64,000 nt of DNA from the NCBI GenBank assembly GCA_017643025.1, contig JAEPOG010000006.1, positions 434,001 to 498,000 on the forward strand, written 5' to 3'. The notes under the pieces are model-generated. The model made no database searches. It was given only the letters and a program-made list of their open reading frames with translations, and was not told the DNA's origin. Origin of the DNA: Rhizobiaceae bacterium (lineage in GTDB: Bacteria; Pseudomonadota; Alphaproteobacteria; Rhizobiales; Rhizobiaceae). How positions within the stretch are numbered: the first letter of the stretch is position 1; the number at the start of each line of letters is the position of its first letter. Made by a program: the position numbers and the translations under genes. Shown in pieces: positions 17,731-28,078 of the stretch.

Positions 17731-19068
17731 ATGCGCCATCGATTCGCTGGCACGCTGTCCAGACGCGCAGCAACGGTTTGCATGGTCTCCGCGGCCATGT
17801 TCGTCGGCGCCTGCACTTCCGCGCCGACCCCCGACAACATTTTCAAGCGCACCGACAACAACCGCGAATATTTCGCCGAGTCCGAATATGGCGTGAGCGC
17901 CAGCCCGCGGGTTTCAAACCTGCGCACGCGCCTGCCACGCGGCGGCGGCCGGGACATGGTCGGCAAGCCCTACAAGGTCAGAGGCAGGTGGTATAAGCCG
18001 GCCGAGGATCCCGATTACGTCAAGGTCGGCGCTGCCTCCTGGTACGGCGACGCCTTTCACGGGCGGCTCACCGCCAACGGCGAAGTCTATGACATGACGC
18101 ATTTGACGGCGGCGCATCCGACCATGCCGCTGCCGAGCTACGCTCGTGTGACCAACCAGAACAACGGCGCGTCGATAGTGGTTCGGGTCAACGACCGCGG
18201 CCCATTCGCCCATGGCCGCATCATCGATCTGTCGAAGCGCGCCGCCGAGATGCTGGACTACACGCACGCTGGCGTGGCCAAGGTGAAGGTCGAATATCTC
18301 GGCCGCGCGCCGCTGCACGGCCAGGACGACCAGTACCTGCTTGCCTCCTATAGCCCGGGCAATGCGCGACCTGACCGCACGGACGAGAGACTTCCCGGGA
18401 TCAATGACGGCTTGCCGACAGGCGTCATGGTCGCGATGAACGGCAGGACGCCGACAGGTGGCATGAGCCTGCGCCGCAGGAGCCTTCTGGATGCGCTGCC
18501 CGGCGGCCGCCGCAGCGAACCTCCGGCGACGGTTCGGCAACAGCCACAGCCCATACAGGTGGCATCCGCCGAAGCGCCGCAGCGTTCGTCGCGCCTTACC
18601 AATATTGTGACAGCCGCCGACCCGATCCTGCCCGATGCCGGACCGTTCGTTCCCGAGCGGCCTTTCGGCAATCTCGTGTCTGATGCAGACCGTCTCGCGC
18701 TGCCGATCATGTCATATGCCGACCGGAGGGTCAGGCAGGCTTCAGCCGCAGCCGAACCTTTTGACGCAATGGGACTGGATGCCCAGGCAGTTGTCTCGTC
18801 GTGGAAACACGGCAACGGCGAAAGCGCGGACGCAACGACCGATGCTTGGCAACCGGCTAGCGACTACCTTGCAGCGGGCACATTCATCACGGCGGAAGCG
18901 GCCAGAACACGCGCCGATCTCCTTGCGCAACTCGGCACCGTGAAAATCGTGCGTGACGGCGAGAGCTATTTGGTTGTAGTGCAGGCGGAAAGCCGCGCAC
19001 TTGACGACCTCGCCAGGCAAGCTTGGAACGCCGGAGCCGCGGACGCATTTGTCGTGCGAATAGAATAG
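17731..19068 (+). CDS. rlpA: Septal ring lytic transglycosylase RlpA-family lipoprotein
   Basis: A protein of about 445 residues. A lipoprotein signal with lipobox FVGAC is followed by a double-psi beta-barrel (about residues 95-190) with GAASWYGDAFHGRLTANGE and the catalytic-type VRVNDRGPF. A long low-complexity linker leads to a C-terminal SPOR-like domain (GTFITAEAARTRADLLAQLG to AFVVRIE) that would target denuded septal peptidoglycan. RlpA cleaves peptidoglycan lacking stem peptides during division. The start is uncertain: ATG 17731 gives a normal signal peptide, while ATG 17704 would add nine residues. A D,D-carboxypeptidase gene follows, as in many rhizobia. Confidence 0.87.
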   Translation: MRHRFAGTLSRRAATVCMVSAAMFVGACTSAPTPDNIFKRTDNNREYFAESEYGVSASPRVSNLRTRLPRGGGRDMVGKPYKVRGRWYKPAEDPDYVKVGAASWYGDAFHGRLTANGEVYDMTHLTAAHPTMPLPSYARVTNQNNGASIVVRVNDRGPFAHGRIIDLSKRAAEMLDYTHAGVAKVKVEYLGRAPLHGQDDQYLLASYSPGNARPDRTDERLPGINDGLPTGVMVAMNGRTPTGGMSLRRRSLLDALPGGRRSEPPATVRQQPQPIQVASAEAPQRSSRLTNIVTAADPILPDAGPFVPERPFGNLVSDADRLALPIMSYADRRVRQASAAAEPFDAMGLDAQAVVSSWKHGNGESADATTDAWQPASDYLAAGTFITAEAARTRADLLAQLGTVKIVRDGESYLVVVQAESRALDDLARQAWNAGAADAFVVRIE

Positions 19069-19141
19069 CTTCGTTGATTTCTGGCCAGTCGGCCTGCTAG
19101 CCTGAGGCGATGACCATGCAACGCAGGCCGCCGACCCGGAC

Positions 19142-20308
19142 ATGAAACTCAGGCTCTCCTATCTCATTCCAGTTCTTGCCTGCGCAGCGCTACTGCTGGC
19201 TGCCGTGATACCCGCCCGCGCACAGCTCTTCGATACACGGGCCGGGCAGGCCTTCATGATCGATGCCGAGACCGGCACGATCCTCTACGAGAAGAACCCC
19301 GACGTTCTCATTCCGCCTGCTTCGCTCGCCAAGCTGATGACGATGGAGGTGGTTTTCCACGCAATCAAGGAAGGCCGGCTCAGCCTGTCGGATACCTTTC
19401 TGGTCAGCGAAAACGCCTGGCGCACCGGAGGCGCGGCGTCCGGCGGATCGACGATGTTCGCCGAGCTCAAATCGTCCATCAGCCTCGAAAACCTGATCCA
19501 GGGCGTCATAGTCCAGTCGGCCAATGACGGCTGCATCATCATCGCGGAGGGCATGGCCGGTTCGGAGGAACGCTTTGCCGAGCAGATGACCCAGCGGGCC
19601 CGCGAAATCGGTCTCGAAAAGTCGGTCTTCAAGAATTCGACCGGCCTGCCGGCCGAGGGACAACTCGTGACCGTTCGCGAACTGGTGAAGCTGGCCCAGC
19701 ACATTTGGCGCGAATATCCGGAATTCTACAAATATTACGGCCAGCGCGAATTCACCTGGAACGGCATCCGCCAGTTCAACCGCAACCCGCTGCTCAGAAT
19801 GGATATCGGGGCCGATGGCCTGAAGACCGGCTACACGGCGGAATCCGGATACGGCATCGTCGGCTCGGTGAACCGCGATGGCCGGCGGCTCTTCGTTGGC
19901 CTGAGCGACATGGCAAGCGAAAACGAGCGCGCCGAAGAGGGTCGCCGCATTCTCGACTGGGGCATCCGCGCCTTCGAGAAAACGGAACTGTTCGACGAGG
20001 GCGAAATCGTCGGCGAGGCAAAGACTTACGGCGCCGAGAAGTCGTCAGTCGCGCTGCGCGCCGACGGGCCTGTCTCGATCTTCGTGCCGATCACCAATCG
20101 CGACAGGCTGATCGCGCGTGTGGTCTATCGCGGCCCCGTCATCGCGCCTGTGGAGGAGGGGACCGAACTCGGTGTGCTCCGGGTCTGGATCGGCGACACG
20201 CTGAGCCAGGAAACGCCGCTTTATGCCGCCGAAAGCGTAGGGCAGGGCTCGCTCTACCAGCGGGCGATCGACGCCGTCGAGGAACTGGCCATCGGCTGGC
20301 TGCGCTGA
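19142..20308 (+). CDS. dacF: D-alanyl-D-alanine carboxypeptidase (penicillin-binding protein, peptidase S11)
   Basis: A protein of 388 residues with a Sec signal (about 1-27, ending ARAQ). The active-site motifs are Ser61-Leu-Ala-Lys64 in [12 protein letters not shown], the SAN triad in VQSANDG, and KTG in [19 protein letters not shown] beta-rich C-terminal PBP5_C domain and an amphipathic end ([14 protein letters not shown]) suggest membrane association. It trims the terminal D-Ala from peptidoglycan stem peptides in the periplasm. It lies between rlpA and tmk; the symbol is by family resemblance. Confidence 0.9.
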   Translation: MKLRLSYLIPVLACAALLLAAVIPARAQLFDTRAGQAFMIDAETGTILYEKNPDVLIPPASLAKLMTMEVVFHAIKEGRLSLSDTFLVSENAWRTGGAASGGSTMFAELKSSISLENLIQGVIVQSANDGCIIIAEGMAGSEERFAEQMTQRAREIGLEKSVFKNSTGLPAEGQLVTVRELVKLAQHIWREYPEFYKYYGQREFTWNGIRQFNRNPLLRMDIGADGLKTGYTAESGYGIVGSVNRDGRRLFVGLSDMASENERAEEGRRILDWGIRAFEKTELFDEGEIVGEAKTYGAEKSSVALRADGPVSIFVPITNRDRLIARVVYRGPVIAPVEEGTELGVLRVWIGDTLSQETPLYAAESVGQGSLYQRAIDAVEELAIGWLR

Positions 20309-20403
20309 CGGCGCGGCTTGCAATTCAGGCCGCGTCGAACCATTCAGGGCTGCGGGCAGCAACGGCGGGACGACTCTCCGGCCGGATGCGCTCGCAGGCA
20401 GGG

Positions 20404-21078
20404 ATGAACGGATTGGCGCGCGGCTTCTTCATCAGCTTCGAGGGCGGCGAGGGTGTCGGGAAGACAACCCAGATCAAGCGACTCGCGGCTTCGCTTCGCG
20501 AGATGGGCCATAACGTACACGAGACGCGCGAACCCGGCGGTTCGCCGGGCGCCGAGGCGGTGCGCCACGTGCTGCTTTCCGGTGCTGCCGAGGCGCTTGG
20601 CCCGGGGATGGAGGCCATCCTGTTTGCCGCCGCCCGCTCGGACCATGTCGAGACCGTCATCCGCCCGGCGGTCGAGGCCGGAACGATCGTGCTTACCGAC
20701 CGCTTCATGGATTCATCCCGCGTCTACCAGGGCGTGACGGGAGGGCTTGATCCTGCGTTCATGGCGGCCCTTGAGCGTGTCACGGTCAACGGCATGGTGC
20801 CGGACCTTACCATCATCCTCGACATCGAGCCGGAAGAAGGGCTGCGTCGTGCTTCGGCGAGGCGCGGGGAGGGCGAGGACGCCGACCGATACGAGAAGGA
20901 GCAGGTCGCCATACACCGCCGCCGGCGCAAAGCTTTCCTCGACATTGCCGAGGCGGAACCAGAGCGCTGCGTCGTCATCGACGCGTCGGCTGGCGAGGAG
21001 GATATTGCCGCGAAAGTACTTGAGACGGTGCGGGCAAAGATAGGCGTGCTCGACGACGCCAAGGCAGGCGCCGAATGA
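20404..21078 (+). CDS. tmk: Thymidylate kinase
   Basis: A protein of 224 residues. It has the P-loop [11 protein letters not shown] (about 13-23), [11 protein letters not shown], the substrate region [14 protein letters not shown] and a lid rich in Arg ([17 protein letters not shown]). It phosphorylates dTMP to dTDP. ATG 20404 is preceded by AGG; an upstream in-frame ATG at 20386 is possible. The stop overlaps the holB start by four bases, the usual tmk-holB coupling. Confidence 0.95.
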   Translation: MNGLARGFFISFEGGEGVGKTTQIKRLAASLREMGHNVHETREPGGSPGAEAVRHVLLSGAAEALGPGMEAILFAAARSDHVETVIRPAVEAGTIVLTDRFMDSSRVYQGVTGGLDPAFMAALERVTVNGMVPDLTIILDIEPEEGLRRASARRGEGEDADRYEKEQVAIHRRRRKAFLDIAEAEPERCVVIDASAGEEDIAAKVLETVRAKIGVLDDAKAGAE

Positions 21079-22121
21079 CGTTCGAACCGCTCGCTCAACG
21101 CAGACACGATTCCATCGATGGCGTGCCGGAGCCGGCGGAAAACCCGATGCTTATGGGGCATGAGGGCGCAGCACGCAGCATAGCCGCGGCGTTCGCGGCA
21201 GGCCGGTTGCATCACGCGTTGCTGCTGACGGGACCATCCGGCATAGGAAAGGCGACTTTTGCCTTCCATGTCGCGCGTCATGTGCTGGCCGGGACCGAAG
21301 GTTCAGGAGCCGATGGCTTGCAGCGGGCCGATCCGGACTCCCGCTTGTTCCGTGCGGTGGCGCAGGGCGCGCATCCGGGCGTACTTCACCTGACGCGCCC
21401 GGAAAACGAGCGCGGCAAGGGCTACAAGACGGTCATTACGGTCGACGAGATACGCAGGCTGGGCCGCTTCCTGTCGCTGTCGGCCCATGACGGCGGCTAC
21501 CGCGTCGTCATTGTCGACCCGGCCGACGACCTCAACGCCAGCGCAGCCAATGCATTGCTGAAGAGCCTCGAGGAGCCGCCAGCGCGAACGCTGTTTCTGC
21601 TCATCTCGCATGTGCCGGGCCGGCTGGTGCCGACGATCCGGTCGCGCTGCCAGACCATCCGGCTGGATCCGCTATCCGATGCCGAGGTGCTGGAGGCGCT
21701 GTCAGGGCTCGGACTTGCCGTGCCGGAGGCAGAAACAGCGCGCGCCGAACTGGCCCGCCGCGCCGCAGGCAGCGTGCGCGCGGCGATTTTGCTCACCGAA
21801 TATGGCGGGCTCGAAATCGCCACCACCATCGACAATATTCTCGGCAGCACACCGTTCGATCTCGCGCTCGCACAGCGGCTGGCGGATGCCGTGACGTCCC
21901 GCGATCAGGCAATCCAGTTCGACATCTTCAACGATCACCTTCTTGATAATCTCGCGGCTGCTGCGAGCGGCGATCTCGGAGACAAGATGCGCGCTGGCCG
22001 ACGAGCCGAAATATGGAGCCGGCTGCGCGAGGACATCGCGGTCACCGACACCTACAATCTGGACAAGCGTCACCATGTCGTGTCGTCCCTGCGCAGGGTG
22101 CATGACAGCCTACATCGCTGA
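21075..22121 (+). CDS. holB: DNA polymerase III subunit delta'
   Basis: An AAA+ clamp-loader subunit of 348 residues. It has [18 protein letters not shown] near the N-terminus, [15 protein letters not shown], the sensor-like [20 protein letters not shown] and [13 protein letters not shown]. The four-cysteine zinc module of E. coli delta' is absent, which I take as usual in this group. It works with tau/gamma and delta to load the sliding clamp. It is translationally coupled to tmk. Confidence 0.92.
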   Translation: MTFEPLAQRRHDSIDGVPEPAENPMLMGHEGAARSIAAAFAAGRLHHALLLTGPSGIGKATFAFHVARHVLAGTEGSGADGLQRADPDSRLFRAVAQGAHPGVLHLTRPENERGKGYKTVITVDEIRRLGRFLSLSAHDGGYRVVIVDPADDLNASAANALLKSLEEPPARTLFLLISHVPGRLVPTIRSRCQTIRLDPLSDAEVLEALSGLGLAVPEAETARAELARRAAGSVRAAILLTEYGGLEIATTIDNILGSTPFDLALAQRLADAVTSRDQAIQFDIFNDHLLDNLAAAASGDLGDKMRAGRRAEIWSRLREDIAVTDTYNLDKRHHVVSSLRRVHDSLHR

Positions 22122-22229
22122 CCGCATTGGACCACCCGCGCTCGCGGCCTGCGGGATGGCGTTCGCTGGCGCGATGCGCTATCTGACCGCTTCCCGAACA
22201 GCCCATTTTCCGAGAGCACCAGCCGCATA

Positions 22230-23783
22230 ATGGCCCGCGAGAAATTCTACATCACGACGCCGATCTTCTACCCGAACGGCAAGCCGCATATCGGCCACGC
22301 CTACACGGTGATCGCCACCGACGCGCTGGCGCGTTTCCAGCGCCATGACGGGAAGGACGTCTTCTTCCTCACCGGCACGGACGAGCACGGCCTGAAGATG
22401 CAGCAGACGGCCGACAAGGAAGGCATCACCGCGCAGGAACTGGCCGACCGCAACTCGGCGATCTTCCGCGGCATGGTGGAGGCCGTCGGCGGCTCCAACG
22501 ACCAGTTCATCCGCACCACGGAGGAGCGCCACAAGCGCGCCTCGCAGGCCATCTGGGAACGCATGGCCGAAAGCGGCGACATCTATCTCGACCGCTACAC
22601 CGGCTGGTACTCGGTGCGCCAGGAGGGCTATTTCGACGAGAGCGAAACGACCGTCGGCGAGGATGGCGTGCGCCGCGAGCCGCTGGGTTCGCCGGTGGAG
22701 TGGAACGAAGAGGAGACCTACTTCTTCCGGCTTTCCGCCTACCAGGATCGCCTGCTGGAACTCTACGAGAAACAGCCGGATTTCATCGGCCCTGCCGAGC
22801 GCCGCAACGAGGTGCTGAGCTTCGTCAAATCGGGCCTGCGCGACCTCTCGATCTCGCGCTCCACCTTCAGCTGGGGCGTCCCGGTGCCGGGCGACGAGAA
22901 ACACGTGATGTATGTCTGGGTCGACGCGCTGACCAATTACATCACCGCTGCTGGCTACCCCGACACGGACAGGGCCGAGTGGGACTACTGGCCGGCGCTG
23001 CACATCATAGGCAAGGACATCGTGCGTTTTCACACGGTCTACTGGCCGGCATTCCTGATGTCGGCGGGCGTGCCGCTGCCGAAACGCGTCTACGCACACG
23101 GCTTCCTGTTCAACCGCGGCGAGAAGATGTCGAAGTCCGTCGGCAACGTGGTCGACCCCTTCGCGCTGATCGAGCATTACGGGCTCGACCAGGTGCGTTA
23201 CTTCCTGCTGCGCGAAGTGCCTTTCGGGCAGGATGGCAGCTACAGCCACGACGCCATCGTCAACCGCACCAATGCCGATCTCGCCAACGACCTGGGCAAC
23301 CTCGCCCAGCGCTCACTGTCGATGATCGCCAAGAACTGCGACGGCAAGGTGCCGACGCCTGGCCCGTTGGAACCGCAGGACGAGGCGATCCTTGCCCAGG
23401 CAAGCGATGCGCTCGGCTCCGCGCGCAAGGCGATGAACGAGCAGGCGATCCACCATGCGCTTGCGGCCATATTCGGCGTCGTCGCCGAAGCGAACCGTTA
23501 CTTCGCCGGCGAAGAACCCTGGGCGCTGCGCAAGACCGATCCGGCACGCATGGAAACGGTGCTGTGGACGACCGTCGAGACGATCCGGCGGGTGGCGATC
23601 CTGTGCCAGCCCTTCATTCCGGGCTCGGCGGCGAAGCTGCTCGACCTGCTGGCGGTGCCCGAGGACCGGCGCGACTTCGCCCAGCTCGACGCGGAACATG
23701 CACTGGTAGCGGGAACGGATCTGCCGGCGCCGCAGCCGGTATTCCCGCGTTATGTCGAGAAGGACGCCGAAGGGCAGGGCTGA
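22230..23783 (+). CDS. metG: Methionyl-tRNA synthetase
   Basis: A class I synthetase of 517 residues. The HIGH motif appears in [12 protein letters not shown] near residue 20 and the KMSKS motif in [10 protein letters not shown] (Lys299-Ser303). No cysteine-rich zinc knuckle or C-terminal EMAP-like domain is present, so this is the short bacterial form. It charges initiator and elongator tRNA-Met. About 108 non-coding bases separate it from holB, and its stop shares a base with the next start. Confidence 0.96.
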   Translation: MAREKFYITTPIFYPNGKPHIGHAYTVIATDALARFQRHDGKDVFFLTGTDEHGLKMQQTADKEGITAQELADRNSAIFRGMVEAVGGSNDQFIRTTEERHKRASQAIWERMAESGDIYLDRYTGWYSVRQEGYFDESETTVGEDGVRREPLGSPVEWNEEETYFFRLSAYQDRLLELYEKQPDFIGPAERRNEVLSFVKSGLRDLSISRSTFSWGVPVPGDEKHVMYVWVDALTNYITAAGYPDTDRAEWDYWPALHIIGKDIVRFHTVYWPAFLMSAGVPLPKRVYAHGFLFNRGEKMSKSVGNVVDPFALIEHYGLDQVRYFLLREVPFGQDGSYSHDAIVNRTNADLANDLGNLAQRSLSMIAKNCDGKVPTPGPLEPQDEAILAQASDALGSARKAMNEQAIHHALAAIFGVVAEANRYFAGEEPWALRKTDPARMETVLWTTVETIRRVAILCQPFIPGSAAKLLDLLAVPEDRRDFAQLDAEHALVAGTDLPAPQPVFPRYVEKDAEGQG

Positions 23784-24574
23784 TGCTGATCGACAGCCAT
23801 TGCCACCTCGACTTTCCGGATTTCGAGGACGAACGCGACGCGATCGTAGCGCGCGCCGGCGACGCCGGCGTCGGCCTGATGGTGACGATCTGCACCCGGG
23901 TGCGGAAGTTCGACCGCATCAGGTCGATCGCCGAATCCTACCCGAACGTCTTCTGCTCGGTTGGCACGCATCCGCACAATGCCGGCGAGGAGCAAGGCAT
24001 TGAAGCGAGCGAGTTGGTCCGGCTGGCCGAACATCCCAAGGTCGTCGCCATCGGCGAGGCGGGGCTCGACTATTTCTACGACAAGGCGCCGCGCGAGGCG
24101 CAGGCCGAAGGGTTCCGCACCCACATCGCGGCGGCGCGCGAGACCGGCTTGCCGCTCGTCATTCACGCCCGCGATGCCGACAACGACGTTGCCGCGATCC
24201 TGCGCGACGAAACGGGGAAGGGGGCCTTCCCCTTCATCCTGCACTGCTTCTCGTCGGGCCGCGCGTTGGCTGAGGCCGGCATCGAACTCGGCGGCTACGT
24301 CTCTTTCTCCGGCATCCTGACGTTCAAGAAATCCGACGAGTTGCGTGCCATCGCCCGTGGTTTGCCGCGCGACCGGCTTCTGGTCGAAACCGACGCGCCT
24401 TATCTCGCGCCGACGCCGTTTCGCGGCAAACGCAACGAACCGGCCTATGTGGCGCATACTGCAGCGGTTCTCGCCGAAACGATCGGCATGAGCGAAGCCG
24501 AAATCGCCGAGATCACGACAGAGAACGCGTTCCGCATCTTCTCCCGGATGCCGCGTACGGCAGCGGCTGCCTGA
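23783..24574 (+). CDS. tatD: TatD-family metal-dependent hydrolase
   Basis: A TIM-barrel hydrolase of 263 residues. The N-terminal metal site IDSHCHLDFP, then IGEAGLDYFYDKAPREAQ, LVIHARDADND, LHCFSSG and the C-terminal LVETDAPYLAPTP are all TatD signatures. Family members act as 3'-5' exonucleases or D-aminoacyl-tRNA deacylases; which holds here is unknown. It starts on the last base of the metG stop codon, so the two are coupled. Confidence 0.92.
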   Translation: MLIDSHCHLDFPDFEDERDAIVARAGDAGVGLMVTICTRVRKFDRIRSIAESYPNVFCSVGTHPHNAGEEQGIEASELVRLAEHPKVVAIGEAGLDYFYDKAPREAQAEGFRTHIAAARETGLPLVIHARDADNDVAAILRDETGKGAFPFILHCFSSGRALAEAGIELGGYVSFSGILTFKKSDELRAIARGLPRDRLLVETDAPYLAPTPFRGKRNEPAYVAHTAAVLAETIGMSEAEIAEITTENAFRIFSRMPRTAAAA

Positions 24575-24577
24575 CAC

Positions 24578-25405
24578 ATGCCCGATATGCTGCGCCTCAC
24601 GATCCTCGGTTGCGGTTCATCGCCCGGTACGCCGCGCATCAATGGCGACTGGGGTGCCTGCGATCCGGCGAACCCGAAGAACCGCCGACTGCGCGCCGCA
24701 GCACTGATTGAGCGCATTTCGGAGAGCGGCCGCACGACCGTGGCGATCGACACCGGCCCGGACTTCCGCACCCAGATGATTGCGGCTGGCGTGACGAGGC
24801 TCGACGCCGTTGTCTACACGCACGCCCATGCCGACCACATCCACGGCATCGACGATCTGCGCGGCTATTTCCTGACGCAACGGCGGCGCATCGACATCCA
24901 CGCCGACGACGCCACCATGCGCCGACTGCGCGAGGCGTTTGCATATTGCTTTGAAACGCCGGAAGGCAGCGCCTATCCGCCGATCGTGGAACCCCATGTC
25001 ATTGGGCACGAGGCGCCGTTCACTGTCGATGGCGAGGGCGGTCCAATTACTTTCCAGCCGCTGCCTCAGGAGCACGGCGACACGGCTTCGCTCGGCTTTC
25101 GCATTGGCGGCATAGCTTATTGCCCCGATGTGAGCGGCTTTCCGCCACGCACGGCCGAATTGTTGTCCAATCTCGACCTGCTGGTCATCGATGCGCTGCA
25201 ATACCGCCCGCACCCATCGCATTTTTCGCTCGGTCAGGCGTTGCAATGGGTCGAGCGTCTTGGCCCCAAGCGCACGCTGCTGACGCACATGCACATTCCG
25301 CTCGACTATGACACGGTGATGCGCGAGACGCCGGATCATGTCGAGCCGTCCTATGATGGCCAGGCGATCGAAGTTCAAATTCCCGCCAAGGAGGAAGAGA
25401 AATGA
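24578..25405 (+). CDS. MBL-fold metallo-hydrolase (PhnP/RNase Z-like group)
   Basis: A protein of 275 residues with an N-terminal ILGCGSSPGTPRINGDWGAC, the metal motif THAHADHIHGIDDLR, a downstream LPQEHGDT, the Asp in YCPDVSG, and TLLTHMHIPLDY. These match the PhnP-like cyclic-phosphodiesterase branch of the metallo-beta-lactamase fold. It lies three bases after tatD in a core-gene string and overlaps the next gene by four bases. The true substrate is not known. Confidence 0.82.
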   Translation: MPDMLRLTILGCGSSPGTPRINGDWGACDPANPKNRRLRAAALIERISESGRTTVAIDTGPDFRTQMIAAGVTRLDAVVYTHAHADHIHGIDDLRGYFLTQRRRIDIHADDATMRRLREAFAYCFETPEGSAYPPIVEPHVIGHEAPFTVDGEGGPITFQPLPQEHGDTASLGFRIGGIAYCPDVSGFPPRTAELLSNLDLLVIDALQYRPHPSHFSLGQALQWVERLGPKRTLLTHMHIPLDYDTVMRETPDHVEPSYDGQAIEVQIPAKEEEK

Positions 25406-25872
25406 GCGGAAGCGTCGAGCGCGTGCGCAAGGCGGCCGAAGATGCCGGCCTAGCCATTGAAATCCGCCGCATGGGCGCGTCCACGCGCACGGCCGAGGAA
25501 GCCGCAGAGCAATGCGGCTGCGCGGTTGACCAGATCGTCAAATCGCTGATCTTCGAAGGCAAGGATGATGGCGCGATCTTCCTGTTCCTGCTTTCCGGCG
25601 CGTCGCGCCTCGATCTCGCCAAGGCGGCGGCGGCAGCAGGCCAAGAACTGAAACGCGCGGATCCGCGCAATGTCCGCGACCGTACTGGCTTCGCCATTGG
25701 CGGCGTGGCACCAATCGGCTACGAAAATCCGGTACCGGTGTTCGCCGACCGGAAGCTGCTGGACTTCGATCTCGTCTGGGCTGCGGCCGGCGCGCATGAC
25801 GCCGTGTTCTCGTCCGAGCCAAGGGCGCTTGTCGAAGCAGCGGGCGCGCGGCTAGCCGATCTGGCCGAATGA
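25402..25872 (+). CDS. YbaK/aminoacyl-tRNA deacylase-domain protein
   Basis: A protein of 156 residues with the YbaK/ProX fold. It has TAEEAAEQCGCAVDQIVKSL, FEGKDDGAIFLFLLSG, the conserved DRTGFAIGGVAPIGY near residue 95, and FDLVWAAAGAHDAVFSS. The family hydrolyses mischarged tRNA-Pro or tRNA-Ala. It is the last gene of the metG string, followed by a short hairpin and T-run. Confidence 0.85.
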   Translation: MSGSVERVRKAAEDAGLAIEIRRMGASTRTAEEAAEQCGCAVDQIVKSLIFEGKDDGAIFLFLLSGASRLDLAKAAAAAGQELKRADPRNVRDRTGFAIGGVAPIGYENPVPVFADRKLLDFDLVWAAAGAHDAVFSSEPRALVEAAGARLADLAE

Positions 25873-25932
25873 CGGCTAAGGTGATCCACATCATGTTTCG
25901 GTCGTTAGATATTGAAATAACTTCTGATTTCG

Positions 25933-25949
25933 CCGCCGGGCGGTTTTTT
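25933..25949 (+). terminator. Short stem with T6, probable terminator
   Basis: CCGC and GCGG form a four-base stem around CGG and are followed by six T. The stem is short, but the position, 60 bases after the YbaK-type gene and before a convergent gene, is right. Confidence 0.45.
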
Positions 25950-26013
25950 ACGCGATACCATTAAGTTCCATAATATATCTTATGCGACTGATGTTCCAGG
26001 CTGTGGAACCCTT

Positions 26014-26775
26014 CTATCGATCCAGCCACGCATCGAGCAGCGCAGCAAATCGGCGTGGGTCTTTCTCAGGAAGCATATGATCGGCGTCGTCAACAACGAC
26101 GAGTTCGGCGTTGGCAGCTCCTCGCGCCACGGCCTGCGATGCGATCCGAAACAGAGTGCGCGTTTGACGGCCATGCGCCACTCGCAGCGGAACCTCGATC
26201 CGCCTCAGGTCGGCTTCGGTAATGTTGGCGGGAGGCTGCCCGCCACCCATGAGCAGCGGCATGATCCGTGCGCTTGCCAGATACGCTGAGCGGCGTGCGG
26301 TTGAGAGTGCAGCAAAACATCTCTCGCCTCCGGAACTATCGAACAGAGCCTCGATAGCGCCTTCAGGCCCACCTTCGTTCATTGCCGCCACGATCGGCCC
26401 AAAAGCATTTTCTGCGTCTGCGGCGAAAGCTGCAGCTTCATCAGCCTCAGACAGGTAGGTACTGAGACCGGGTTCGTACAAAAACGCAGCGGTTATGAGT
26501 TCTTGCTTCCGTAGCAGAGCATTGAGTGCAACATGGGTGGAATACGACCACGCAGCGACCGATACCGGCGCTCCGCCGCATTCCTCAAGCAACGCAATCA
26601 ACTGGTTGGTATGCGCCTCAGTGCCGAATGCGCTGCCGTCATCATCCCACGGCTCGGCGCCGAACCAGCGCAAAGTCGGCGCGATTACCCGGATGTCGGC
26701 ATTCATTGCGTCCACCACAGGTTGCCAAAGCGCGCCCTCTCCCGGTGCGCCGTGGAGGAGGATCAGTGTTCTCAA
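26014..26775 (-). CDS. Alpha/beta hydrolase
   Basis: A protein of 253 residues starting MRTLILLHGAPGEGALWQPV, with the HG oxyanion element near residue 8. The nucleophile elbow reads AAWSYSTH, an A-x-S-x-S rather than the usual G-x-S-x-G, and the catalytic His lies in DDADHMLPEKDP near the C-terminus. The fold is clear and the substrate is not. It stands alone on the minus strand, convergent with the YbaK-type gene. Confidence 0.8.
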   Translation of the reverse strand: MRTLILLHGAPGEGALWQPVVDAMNADIRVIAPTLRWFGAEPWDDDGSAFGTEAHTNQLIALLEECGGAPVSVAAWSYSTHVALNALLRKQELITAAFLYEPGLSTYLSEADEAAAFAADAENAFGPIVAAMNEGGPEGAIEALFDSSGGERCFAALSTARRSAYLASARIMPLLMGGGQPPANITEADLRRIEVPLRVAHGRQTRTLFRIASQAVARGAANAELVVVDDADHMLPEKDPRRFAALLDAWLDR

Positions 26776-26842
26776 GTGATATCATCCGCGGTCAACGTTC
26801 GAGTGCCCGGTATCACCGCCCGCGCGACCCTGCAATGCTCGG

Positions 26843-27649
26843 CTAACGGACGTGCAGAAGCAGTGCGCGATGGTCCGAGACCTCTGGTTTAGCCACCACG
26901 TCGAACGCGACAACCTCGACATCATCGTTGACCAGCATGTAGTCCGCGTAGCGGCCCGGTTTTTCGTAGTGCGACGTGCGCGTGTCGGTGAAGCCGCGAC
27001 CTGTGACCAGATCCGCTAACCCAAGCTGGCCGAGAATTTCAAATGTCGTACTGTCGGGCAGCACGTTGAAGTCGCCGCACACGACAAGCCGCTCGTTGCC
27101 GGGCCACACACGCGCGATCAGGTTATGCAGACGCTCGGCCTGCCGCTCGCGCAACGGGCTGTCGTGCTTGCCGGCAGGTTCCCTCAGGCCGTGCATATGG
27201 GCAAGGGTGATCGAAGCCCCCTGCCCGGCATCGTACAATCGTATGCAATGCGCGTTGCGCGGCCGCGGATGCGCGCCCCAGCCGTCGCCCGAGAACGCGC
27301 CGTGGACGAAGTCCATGGCCTCGGCAATGACCGACAGCGAATGGCGTACAAAGGTTGCAAGTCCGAATTCCGAGCCGAACTCGTCGCCAGCCTCGTTGAA
27401 AAGGAGCCCGCGCGCGGCCGGAAAGAAGCGCCCGTCATGCTCAGGCAGTGCAGCGCAAATGTCGTCAAACAGATTGGTCCGTTGCGGCAGCCGCAAGTCG
27501 CCGTCGCGGTAGATCAACTCAGAACCGGGATAGCCTGGCGTCCTCACCACCTCCTGGAGGCAGTAGACGTCGGCATCAACCTCCGCGAGATAGTCGATGA
27601 GCGGTTGGTATAGCTTGCCGCCCCAGGCATTGAGCGAAAGAATGCGCAC
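26843..27649 (-). CDS. Endonuclease/exonuclease/phosphatase-family protein
   Basis: A protein of 268 residues with the DNase I-like fold: MRILSLNAWGG at the start, CLQEVV (metal-binding Glu) near residue 35, LAHMHGL, VVCGDFNVLPDS and the C-terminal VSDHRALLLHV. Members include DNA-repair nucleases and phosphodiesterases. It has no signal peptide and lies directly after the ArsC-like gene (stop and start adjacent), so the two may be co-transcribed. Substrate unknown. Confidence 0.82.
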   Translation of the reverse strand: MRILSLNAWGGKLYQPLIDYLAEVDADVYCLQEVVRTPGYPGSELIYRDGDLRLPQRTNLFDDICAALPEHDGRFFPAARGLLFNEAGDEFGSEFGLATFVRHSLSVIAEAMDFVHGAFSGDGWGAHPRPRNAHCIRLYDAGQGASITLAHMHGLREPAGKHDSPLRERQAERLHNLIARVWPGNERLVVCGDFNVLPDSTTFEILGQLGLADLVTGRGFTDTRTSHYEKPGRYADYMLVNDDVEVVAFDVVAKPEVSDHRALLLHVR

Positions 27650-28000
27650 CTATTTTCCGGTCGCTTGCGCGTAGGGGTCGGCTTTGAACCCGAATAGAAG
27701 CGTATTGCCCGTGTCGAGCACGGGGCGCTTGATGAAGTTGGTGTCGCGCAGGATCAGCGCCTTCGCCTTGCCGGCATCGATGTCGGCTTTCTCCTCATCC
27801 GGCAACGCGCGATAGGCGCTCGAGCCACGGTTGAAGACTGCTTCCCACCCTGCCCGCTCGAACCAGTCGTCGACCACGCCGGGATCGAGTTGCTGCTTTC
27901 GATAATCGAAGAAGTCGTGCGCCACGCCGTTAGCGTCGAGCCATGCGAGCGCCTTCCTGACAGTGTCGCAGCTCTTGAACCCGTAGATGGTGACACTCAT
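27650..28000 (-). CDS. ArsC/Spx-family thioredoxin-fold protein
   Basis: A protein of 116 residues starting MSVTIYGFKSCDTVRKAL, with a single N-terminal cysteine in KSCDTVRKA and the ArsC-like FNRGSSAYRALPDEEK and ILRDTNFIKRPVL. It is closest to the YffB branch, whose function is poorly defined, rather than to true arsenate reductases; no ars genes are near. ATG 28000 is preceded by GGGGAG. Confidence 0.8.
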   Translation of the reverse strand: MSVTIYGFKSCDTVRKALAWLDANGVAHDFFDYRKQQLDPGVVDDWFERAGWEAVFNRGSSAYRALPDEEKADIDAGKAKALILRDTNFIKRPVLDTGNTLLFGFKADPYAQATGK

Positions 28001-28018
28001 CGCCTGCTCCCCGCAATG

Positions 28019-28051
28019 AAAAGGCCGCCGCAGCATTCGCCGCGACGGCCT
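28019..28051 (-). terminator. Probable terminator of tig
   Basis: On the minus strand AGGCCG and CGGCCT enclose an imperfect GC-rich inner stem and are followed by four T. It lies in the 78 bases between tig and the ArsC-like gene. Confidence 0.5.
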
Positions 28052-28078
28052 AGCATCATCGAACGCTTTCGGTGAAGC

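Noticed and set aside
19705..20403. Open sequence upstream of tmk in the same frame, suggesting a longer protein
   Set aside because: It runs through the carboxypeptidase gene in another frame. Thymidylate kinase family length and the P-loop position support the start at 20404.
27650..28000. Arsenate reductase of an arsenic resistance operon
   Set aside because: The ArsC fold is present, but there is no ArsR, Acr3 or ArsB gene nearby and the sequence is closer to the YffB-like branch.
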